Of a stretch of 64,000 nt of DNA, positions 57,410 through 64,000 are shown piece after piece; within the stretch, counting starts at the first letter, position 1; each line of letters opens with the position of its first letter. The position numbers and the translations under genes are program-made. Location: positions 186,001 through 250,000 of the forward strand of contig JAFAYL010000013.1 in the NCBI GenBank assembly GCA_019240405.1, in the 5' to 3' direction. The DNA is from Acidobacteriaceae bacterium (GTDB taxonomy: Bacteria > Acidobacteriota > Terriglobia > Bryobacterales > Bryobacteraceae). A model generated the notes under the pieces. That model ran no database searches. It was not told the origin of the DNA and saw only the letters and a program-made list of their open reading frames with translations.

Positions 57410-58537
57410 ATGGCCTTTGATCGATTGGAAGTTCGTGTTTCGATTACCAAGCTTCTGGTAGCTTTGCTGATCATTATTGTGCCGCTTAGCATCGCAGGAC
57501 TGATCCTGACGACGCGCAGCGATAGAGCGCTTGACAATAACATCGGCAACGAGTTTCGGACGATCGCCGATATTTACAGCAATGAAGCCGCGCAGTTCGT
57601 TCGCGACCGGATTGGCGACGTGAACATGATGACGGGTGAGCCGGCGATCATTGAAGCGGTTTCGAGGGCGAGTGGAAAAGGTGGGACTCAGGCGCGCGCC
57701 GCAACAGGAGCAACGGCTGGAGGCACGCAGGGCGGGGAAGGCGGCGTAACTGGGAAAGGAGTTCTTGGAACGAACGCATCCGAACTTCTCAGGCGGCGCA
57801 GAGATCTCGACCCCCGCTTCCTGAGCATCGTCGCGACAGACCAAAGCGGGACAATCGTTGCGGCGAGTCAAAAGCAGACGAGGGCATCGCTTGCCGGCGA
57901 GCCCGATTGGCAGGGCGCGTATAACGACGGCAAGGGAGCAGTGAAGGTGAGCAACATCCTGTTCGACGAATTTTCGAAATCGTATTACCTGAACATGAAT
58001 GCGCCCATTTTCGACGCAGCCTCGAGCCGTTGTATCGGCGTGTTGGTTGCAGCGGTGAGTGTTTCAGGCTTGCTGTCGCGATTCCAACAAGGACAGATCG
58101 CCAACGGAGCCCGCGCTGAGCTTGTCAGCGACGACGGGACGATTATTAGCGCACCCAATGCAGATGTATTCGCCCGCTTAAAATCTCAGACGTTCGACGC
58201 CGTACGTGATTCGCTCGGCTCGCTTCAAGGACATCAGAACGGGTCCGTTACCGCGCCTGTGAGTAACAGAAATTACGTGATAGGCTTCGCTGACACCGGT
58301 CTCAAACAGAACTACAGCAACTTAGGCTGGATCGTAATTGTAAGTGAGGAAGAGCACCAAGCGGCGGCGCCGATGCGGGCGATCCACGATTTCGCCTTAG
58401 CGATGGTCGTTCTCGGTCTCTTGATGGTTACACTACTCGGCGTCTACTACTATCTGCACCGGGCGCAACGCTTTTCAGACATCGAGTCAGTGCTTCCCTC
58501 CGAGGAACAGCGCGCGCGCGCAGCATCTTCTTCGTAG
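57410..58537 (+). CDS. Membrane sensor protein with Cache-like domain, no output domain
   Basis: A 375-residue protein laid out like a chemoreceptor or sensor kinase N-terminus: transmembrane helix at about 13-34 (LLVALLIIIVPLSIAGLILT), extracytoplasmic dCache/PDC-type domain (about 50-320; DPRFLSIVATDQSGTIVAAS, KSYYLNMNAPIFDAASSRCI, LVSDDGTIISAPN) and a second helix (MVVLGLLMVTLLGVYYYLH). After that only about 30 residues remain, so there is no kinase, HAMP, GGDEF or methyl-accepting part. A Gly/Ala/Thr-rich low-complexity stretch (about residues 88-120) interrupts the sensor. It probably signals through a separate partner, or senses without classical output. Confidence 0.8.
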   Translation: MAFDRLEVRVSITKLLVALLIIIVPLSIAGLILTTRSDRALDNNIGNEFRTIADIYSNEAAQFVRDRIGDVNMMTGEPAIIEAVSRASGKGGTQARAATGATAGGTQGGEGGVTGKGVLGTNASELLRRRRDLDPRFLSIVATDQSGTIVAASQKQTRASLAGEPDWQGAYNDGKGAVKVSNILFDEFSKSYYLNMNAPIFDAASSRCIGVLVAAVSVSGLLSRFQQGQIANGARAELVSDDGTIISAPNADVFARLKSQTFDAVRDSLGSLQGHQNGSVTAPVSNRNYVIGFADTGLKQNYSNLGWIVIVSEEEHQAAAPMRAIHDFALAMVVLGLLMVTLLGVYYYLHRAQRFSDIESVLPSEEQRARAASSS

Positions 58538-58577
58538 GAGCGGAGCGCATTAGCGACTGGTTTACCGCCTGCAAATA

Positions 58578-58922
58578 ATGGATCTCGAGCGCTTAAGGGA
58601 GCGGCTGCGCGTCAAAGAGCAGGAACTCGTGGATGAAGTCGTTCGTTTCGAGAATGAAGCGCGTGAATCCCGCGCCTCCGAAGTCGAAGATCCGATTGAC
58701 CAGGTGACATCTTCTGAAAGTAAAGCCACCAGTTTTCTTGAAAGCACATTAGCCGCGAATACGCTCAAGCTCGTCCGAGAGGCTTTGCGGCGCATTGACG
58801 ACGGGACTTACGGGAAGTGCGCCGATTGCGGCCGTACCATTGAACCGGCGCGTCTAGAAGCGGTTTCTTGGACACCATATTGTCGCGCTGATCAGGAACG
58901 GCACGACAGATCGGACACTTGA
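58578..58922 (+). CDS. TraR/DksA-like zinc-finger protein
   Basis: A 114-residue DksA/TraR-family protein: N-terminal coiled-coil (LERLRERLRVKEQELVDEVV), then the finger region KCADCGRTIEPARLEAVSWT, then PYCRADQE. The usual C-x2-C...C-x2-C is reduced to C-x2-C...C-x2-D. Whether it still binds zinc with three Cys and an Asp is unclear. The family binds the RNA polymerase secondary channel and works with ppGpp; the acidic tip residues of classical DksA are not obvious, so its transcription role is uncertain. Confidence 0.85.
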   Translation: MDLERLRERLRVKEQELVDEVVRFENEARESRASEVEDPIDQVTSSESKATSFLESTLAANTLKLVREALRRIDDGTYGKCADCGRTIEPARLEAVSWTPYCRADQERHDRSDT

Positions 58923-58958
58923 GCTTCCTGGCTGAGTGACCTGCGGTACGTTGAACTG

Positions 58959-60905
58959 GTGAGTTCAAATCCAGTACTTGCGCCCGAAAGGCCGATTGGG
59001 GCCCCTCCGGCACCTGGATGGCGTCGTTGGATGGGTGCCGCTGAAACGCTCGGTCGCCACGAGAGCCCAGAGAACCGGGTTCAACCGTGGTATCTCGTTA
59101 TCTGGCTTACCGGCGTCGATTATTTCTCAACTCTGGGATATCAGCCCGGTATCGCGCTGCTGGCCGCGGGCATAATCTCTCCGATTGCGACTGCCGCTCT
59201 GGTGGCGGTTACTTTACTTTGCGCGCTGCCCATCTATTCCCAAGTCGCCAATCGATCCTATGTGGGCCAAGGCTCGATTGCGATGCTCGAGAACCTACTG
59301 CCTGGCTGGTGGGGCCGTCTTCTTGTTTTGGTGTTGCTCGGCTTCGCCGCTACGGATTTTGTCATTACGATGACTCTATCAGCTGCTGACGCGGCTACGC
59401 ACGCAACGGAAAATCCGTATCTTCACCCTTTTCTGCACAACGCGAGACTGACGGTCACGCTTTTGCTATTGGCTCTTCTCGCTGCCGTTTTTCTTAAAGG
59501 ATTCAAAGAGGCAATCCGCCTCGCGACGGCCGTTTGCGTTCCCTATCTTCTGCTCAACGTTGTGGTTATGGTGAAGACGATTTTTGTTCTCATATCCCAG
59601 CCCGCCTCGTGGGGACACTGGAGCAATGCGCTCCATGCGCAAGGCGACTGGACACACATCGCAATCGCATCGCTCATCCTTTTTCCTCGTCTAGCGCTTG
59701 GCTTGAGCGGATTTGAAACCGGCGTATCGGTAATGCCACTGATCGAAGGCGACGAGCGAGATTCAGTTGAGGATAAACCGCACGGCCGAATTCGGAACAC
59801 TCGCAAGCTTCTGGTATCGGCGGCAGTAATCATGAGCGTTCTCCTGCTGATTTCGAGCTTCGTGTCTGCGTGGCTCGTTCCCCCGGAAGCGTACAAGGAG
59901 GGCGGCCAAGCGAGCGGGCGAGTGATTGCATACATGGCGCATTTGTATTTAGGAAACGTCTTCGGCTCTATTTATGACATCTCGACGATCCTGATCCTCT
60001 GGTTCGCAGGGGCGTCCGCAATGGCGGGCTTGTTGCACCTTGTACCGCGATACTTGCCGCGCGTCGGCCTAGCACCGCAGTGGGTCGCTTATACGCGCCC
60101 CCTGGTGTTGGTACTGTTCGCCTTTGACGTGATTATCACGCTAATCTTCCGCGCCAACGTAGATGCGCAGGGGGGTGCCTATGCAACAGGCGTTCTGGTT
60201 CTGATGTCTTCGGCAGCAGTGGCATCGGCAATTTCGCTCTGGAAAGAGCGTGCCTTTGGAACAGGGTTCTATTGCTGGCTCGTGGTGCTCGTTTTTGCCT
60301 ACACAACCATCGTGAACATCGCAGAGCGCAAAGACGGTATTATCATCGCGAGTTTCTTTATTCTGTTCATTCTGGTCGTGAGTGCGATCAGCCGTTACAT
60401 GCGATCCACTGAACTGCGTGTCGAAGGGCACAGATTCTGCGATCAGGAGTCAGAACGGATTTGGAACAAGCTTCGCGCGGAAAAAGTGAATCTGATTCCG
60501 GTCGACAGTCTGGATCCGGACGTGCGCAAGAGCCATGAACAGCAGATGAGCCACTACTATCATCTTGATGGGCCGCTGGCATTCGTGCAGCTGGTCTTGC
60601 TCGATAACCGGAGTGAGTTTTTATCGCCGATTGAGATTACGGCGAAACAGGAAGACGGCCAATACCTGATTAAGGCATCGCAGGCCGTTGCCAAAGCGAA
60701 TACGATCGCTTATCTGAGTGAATTGATCCATCCTGCGGGGATTTTTGTGAGGCTAACTCGGCTCAACCCGATGCGGCAATCGTTCCGCTATTTGCTGCTT
60801 GGAGAAGGGGAGACCGGGCTCATGGTCTACTCCATCTTGCAGCACTACTGGGAGGTGACGCATATGCGCGAAGAACGTCCTTGCATTTTTCTCATGAGCG
60901 ACTGA
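58959..60905 (+). CDS. APC-superfamily permease with C-terminal cytosolic domain
   Basis: A 648-residue transporter starting with GTG. About twelve transmembrane helices cover residues 45-475 (GVDYFSTLGYQPGIALLAAG in the first, with the unwound-helix type Gly pattern of LeuT-fold proteins; FPRLALGLSGFETGVSVMPL in the sixth region). A soluble C-terminus of about 165 residues follows. Size and layout resemble KimA-type potassium transporters, but amino acid transport cannot be excluded. It ends nine bases from the convergent MFS gene. Confidence 0.78.
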   Translation: MSSNPVLAPERPIGAPPAPGWRRWMGAAETLGRHESPENRVQPWYLVIWLTGVDYFSTLGYQPGIALLAAGIISPIATAALVAVTLLCALPIYSQVANRSYVGQGSIAMLENLLPGWWGRLLVLVLLGFAATDFVITMTLSAADAATHATENPYLHPFLHNARLTVTLLLLALLAAVFLKGFKEAIRLATAVCVPYLLLNVVVMVKTIFVLISQPASWGHWSNALHAQGDWTHIAIASLILFPRLALGLSGFETGVSVMPLIEGDERDSVEDKPHGRIRNTRKLLVSAAVIMSVLLLISSFVSAWLVPPEAYKEGGQASGRVIAYMAHLYLGNVFGSIYDISTILILWFAGASAMAGLLHLVPRYLPRVGLAPQWVAYTRPLVLVLFAFDVIITLIFRANVDAQGGAYATGVLVLMSSAAVASAISLWKERAFGTGFYCWLVVLVFAYTTIVNIAERKDGIIIASFFILFILVVSAISRYMRSTELRVEGHRFCDQESERIWNKLRAEKVNLIPVDSLDPDVRKSHEQQMSHYYHLDGPLAFVQLVLLDNRSEFLSPIEITAKQEDGQYLIKASQAVAKANTIAYLSELIHPAGIFVRLTRLNPMRQSFRYLLLGEGETGLMVYSILQHYWEVTHMREERPCIFLMSD

Positions 60906-60914
60906 AATCGCTCC

Positions 60915-62156
60915 TCAGGCTGCCCCGGTCGTCCATCGATCACGAGGCATCAAAATGTGGATCAGCAAAAGGGCTACTGAGTACATTAACCCAGCGATCA
61001 CGAACAGAGGCCCATAGGCTTCTTTCGAAAAATCGAGCCATATTCCGATGGCGGTGTGGGCAAACATCCCACCAAGAGCGCCGAACAATCCTGCAAGACC
61101 GATAATCGAGGCAACCACCGATCGCGGAAAGCAGTCCGACGCAATCGTGTACATGTTGGCAGACCATCCTTGATGAGAAGCGGCAGCGATGCTGACGAGC
61201 ATTACCGTGGCCCACAAATTTCCGGCCGTTTTGGGTACGAATGCGACCGCGAGAACGCACACCGCGAAGATCAGCATGACGCCTTTTCGCGCGCGCTCGA
61301 CGGGCCAACCGCGGTTCAGGAGGGCGGACGAGAGCCAGCCCCCGCCGATTGAACCGATGTCGGCCGACAAATAGATCGCCACCAGCGGGGGCCCAATGTT
61401 AACAAGATCAACGTGATAATTGGTCTGCAAAAAGCCCGGAAGCCAAAACAGATAGAAATACCAGACTGGATCGGTGAGGCCTTTCCCCAAGACAACCGCC
61501 CAGGTTGCTCTGCCCTTAAGGAGGCTTCGATACGGGATGTGATCGACAGATGCGTGGGGGGCATCCGAGCGGAACATTTTTGACGGCTCACGATAGATCA
61601 GAAACCACACGATGGTCCAACTCATGCTCAGTGAACCTGTGAACAGAAAACCCGAATGCCATCCGAAGCGACGGGCCAGAAATGGCACGACCAACGGGGC
61701 GATGATCGCGCCGAGATTCGATCCGCTATTCAAAATGCCAGTCGCGAGCGCTCGCTGGCCCCGTGCAAACCAATCGGCAACGGTCTTGATTGCGGCGGGA
61801 AAATTGGCAGCTTCGCCCAGACCTAAGACAAGGCGGGCAGCACTGAACTGGAGTACCGATCCAGCGAAAGCATGGCTCATGGAAGCGAGGCTCCAGACGA
61901 GTGCAGCGGCGCTGTAGCCGATCCGAATTCCGAACCGATCGATAAGCCAGCCGGCGATGGGCATGGTCAGGGCGTAGCCCAGCTGAAATGCGGAATTAAT
62001 TAGGCCGTATTGGGTCTCGGTCCAGTGCAGTTCCCGGCCGATGACCGGTTTCAAAATGCCGAGGACCGTCCGGTCCATATAGTTGACGGTCGTTGCGTAG
62101 AACAACAGTCCGCAGATGAACCAGCGGAAATGAGGACTGGCGCGGCTGAATATCAA
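60915..62156 (-). CDS. MFS transporter, ExuT/hexuronate-like
   Basis: A 413-residue, twelve-helix major facilitator. The N-terminal NYMDRTVLGILKPVIGRELH, then WTETQYGLINSAF, the A-loop GWLIDRFGIRIGY and LGLGEAANFPAAIKTVADWF are characteristic of the anion:cation symporter group (ExuT, GarP, NagU-like) that imports hexuronates and sugar acids. It lies six bases after the GH3 glycosidase gene on the same strand, which suggests uptake of a released sugar acid or oligosaccharide product. Confidence 0.88.
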   Translation of the reverse strand: MIFSRASPHFRWFICGLLFYATTVNYMDRTVLGILKPVIGRELHWTETQYGLINSAFQLGYALTMPIAGWLIDRFGIRIGYSAAALVWSLASMSHAFAGSVLQFSAARLVLGLGEAANFPAAIKTVADWFARGQRALATGILNSGSNLGAIIAPLVVPFLARRFGWHSGFLFTGSLSMSWTIVWFLIYREPSKMFRSDAPHASVDHIPYRSLLKGRATWAVVLGKGLTDPVWYFYLFWLPGFLQTNYHVDLVNIGPPLVAIYLSADIGSIGGGWLSSALLNRGWPVERARKGVMLIFAVCVLAVAFVPKTAGNLWATVMLVSIAAASHQGWSANMYTIASDCFPRSVVASIIGLAGLFGALGGMFAHTAIGIWLDFSKEAYGPLFVIAGLMYSVALLLIHILMPRDRWTTGAA

Positions 62157-62162
62157 GAGATA

Positions 62163-64000
62163 CTACTGCGATGTGGGCTGAGTTACGCCAGACTGCGCAA
62201 ATGTAACTCCTCCCGTTTTGGGCTCGCCTCCACTTACGGTGACCACACGGCCCTGAAGTTCAGATGTTTTCACTTCAAAGCTTGCGGTCCGCGCTTCGCC
62301 CGCCGTAAGACGAAACCTTTTGAAACCGATTAGGCGGGGATTGCTTCCGTCCTGGTTGGATAGATAAAGTTGAGCTACTTCGTCGCCTTCGCGCGAGGAG
62401 GTATTAGTAACTGACGCGCTTACTCGATACGTGTCGTTACCGGACCGTTCAAGCTTGACGTTCGAATAAGTAAATGTCGAATAGCTAAGGCCGAAGCCAA
62501 AAGGATATAGCGGCTGGCCTTTGAAATAGCGGTATGTCCTATTGCTCATTGAGTAATCAGTGAAAGGGGGAAGCTGGTCGACGGATTGATAGAAAGTAAC
62601 GGGAAGGCGGCCTGCTGGGTTGTTCCTTCCGCTTAAAGTATTGGCGATCGCTGTACCGGCTTCCTGACCTCCATACCATGTTTCGAGAATGGCCTTGGCT
62701 TTCTGCTTTGCGAGGTTAATCGCCAAGGCGCTTCCATTAACTAGCACCAATACGACAGGCTTACCTGTGTTCAGGACTGCTTCGAGCAGATTTCGTTGCG
62801 GCTCGGGAAGCTGAATGTCTGTGCGGTCTCCACCGACGAAGCCCGATATCACAAGTTTCGATTCCTCGCCCTCTAGGCGCGAATTTAAACCAAGGAATAA
62901 AATCGCGAGGTCGGAGTTCTTCACTAGCTCGACTGCGCCCTTGAGAGCGGCCTCTGCAGGCGGACTCCAGACAAGTTGGAGACCGCCTCCGCCGCCTTTC
63001 TGGGAATAATCTAGGCGCAGTGTATAGGGCTTGGCAGCCTCAAGCTGGACCGCCGCGGTCTTGGGGAACATCTGCTCGTCCGGGCGCTGGGAGTCGGTCA
63101 TAAGGAGGTGACCATTTATATACAAGCGAGCCGAATCAATCCGGCCGCAACTGTGGCACTCCGGGCGGATGACTCCGAGTCTGTATTCACCGGATTGGGG
63201 AACGCGCAGATAGCCGCTCCACCGTACAGAGAAATGGTCGCGCGGAACAGCGCGGAGAACCGCGCTATCTTGCATTTCCCAATTGAAGTAACCGCGCGGC
63301 TCGACCCGCGAGAGTTGCGGAGGCCCGCCTAAGTCTTCGTTCGCGAAATACTCGACAAGCAGACCATGCTTGTTTTCGTTGATCTCAGGCGTGAGAGCAT
63401 TTTGAGGTATCAATGCAGTCCATCCGGCGACATACGTGCTCCCGAGCGCAAACTCTACGGCTGAGCGGTCGCCAAACTCGCGTTGAACGCCTTCGAGCGG
63501 AGTGATGATGCCGCAGGGAATGCCGTTGTAGTTACCAAGCAGGGCGTCCGGATCATCGGCAGTAGGGCCGATTACTGCAATATTCTTGGGCGCGTGTTCA
63601 AGCGGCAAAAGATGATCCTCGTTCTTTAGCAGCACGATGGATTTCTCGGCCGCCTCAAGCGCAACCTTCCGGTGAGCTTCAGATGCGACTTGATCCGTTC
63701 CGATTTTGGAGAACGGCACACGATCGGGCGGATCGAACATGCCAAGGCGGAAGCGAACAGCAAACAGCCGCTCGACTGAGCGATCGATTTCACCTTCGGA
63801 AATGTAGCCTTTCTGTACAGCTTCTACTAACGCTCTGTACGCTTTGCCGCATTCGAGATCAGTGCCCGCTTTTACCGCTAGCGCGGAAGCTTTGGCGGGC
63901 GAGTCCGCGAAACGATGGCCACCGTAAATGTCATCAATCGCACCGCAATCGCTGACTACATAGCCCTTAAATTTCCAGCTCTCTCGCAGATTGTTTTTTA
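62163..64000 (-). CDS. Glycoside hydrolase family 3 beta-glycosidase with PA14 domain, 5' end outside the window
   Basis: The frame is open to the right edge, so the N-terminal part of the barrel is missing; only ATG 63740 lies within the visible portion and it is internal. Visible: LRESWKFKGYVVSDCGAIDD with the catalytic nucleophile Asp of the VVSD motif, then the (alpha/beta) sandwich domain with VALEAAEKSIVLLKNEDHLL, a PA14 insertion (about HGLLVEYFANEDLGGPP to GGGGGLQLVWSPP), a C-terminal half with FLGLNSRLEGEESKL, then the fibronectin-III-like end. The distal acid/base may lie in LNSRLEGEE. The enzyme would release terminal sugars from plant or microbial glycans; the adjacent ExuT-like transporter supports a catabolic role. 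Confidence 0.9.
   Translation of the reverse strand, partial: KNNLRESWKFKGYVVSDCGAIDDIYGGHRFADSPAKASALAVKAGTDLECGKAYRALVEAVQKGYISEGEIDRSVERLFAVRFRLGMFDPPDRVPFSKIGTDQVASEAHRKVALEAAEKSIVLLKNEDHLLPLEHAPKNIAVIGPTADDPDALLGNYNGIPCGIITPLEGVQREFGDRSAVEFALGSTYVAGWTALIPQNALTPEINENKHGLLVEYFANEDLGGPPQLSRVEPRGYFNWEMQDSAVLRAVPRDHFSVRWSGYLRVPQSGEYRLGVIRPECHSCGRIDSARLYINGHLLMTDSQRPDEQMFPKTAAVQLEAAKPYTLRLDYSQKGGGGGLQLVWSPPAEAALKGAVELVKNSDLAILFLGLNSRLEGEESKLVISGFVGGDRTDIQLPEPQRNLLEAVLNTGKPVVLVLVNGSALAINLAKQKAKAILETWYGGQEAGTAIANTLSGRNNPAGRLPVTFYQSVDQLPPFTDYSMSNRTYRYFKGQPLYPFGFGLSYSTFTYSNVKLERSGNDTYRVSASVTNTSSREGDEVAQLYLSNQDGSNPRLIGFKRFRLTAGEARTASFEVKTSELQGRVVTVSGGEPKTGGVTFAQSGVTQPTSQ

Overview
The window reads as chromosomal DNA of a soil-type Acidobacteriota (Terriglobia/'Acidobacteriia'-like). 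Evidence: a moderately GC-rich genome dense in secreted proteins, Oar-type TonB-dependent receptors with an N-terminal carboxypeptidase-regulatory domain, a TPR/CRTAC1 (FG-GAP + ASPIC/UnbV) pair, large PIG-L deacetylases, GH29/GH39/GH3 glycosidases and an rplA-rplJ-rplL-rpoB-rpoC cluster whose RpoB carries a cysteine-rich insertion. I see no phage, IS element, integrase or CRISPR array. The assignment rests on gene content and recalled family features, not on a database search.

Layout. 1-9.6 kb: end of an unknown secreted protein, ribosome silencing factor RsfS, a CPBP membrane protease, HrcA, a two-domain VOC protein, a VTT/DedA-like membrane protein, an unrecognised secreted protein that may use an AUU start and is coupled to a secreted phosphodiesterase, and a DeoR regulator. 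9.6-18 kb: a plus-strand glycan-type locus (consensus sigma70 promoter, TonB receptor, TPR protein, CRTAC1 protein, isoprenylcysteine-methyltransferase-like protein, Tat-exported GH29 fucosidase). 18-31.6 kb: mostly minus strand, with a DUF72/molybdopterin oxidoreductase/cytochrome b operon, ATP-grasp and polysaccharide deacetylase genes, peroxiredoxin, GH39, and a run of phosphatase, small protein, PIG-L, MsrA and uronate-isomerase-like genes.

31.7-42.6 kb: the most striking locus is 31704-31949, a SelW/Rdx-like gene interrupted in frame by one TGA exactly at the second position of the C-x-x-C redox motif (C-F-F-U), with a hairpin just downstream that fits a bacterial SECIS. It is followed by a YprB-like nuclease, a CocE-type hydrolase, tRNA-Ser(UGA), a BON protein, a Nudix hydrolase, a plsY-gpsA-thpR group, 3-methyladenine glycosylase and a GT39-like membrane transferase.

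42.6-64 kb: a cobalamin riboswitch in front of a TonB receptor (probable B12 uptake), a membrane-protein/winged-helix pair, the ribosomal protein/RNA polymerase cluster ending in a strong intrinsic terminator, a Cache-domain membrane sensor without an output domain, a DksA/TraR-like protein, an APC permease, an ExuT-like MFS transporter, and a GH3 glycosidase with PA14 insert that runs off the right edge.
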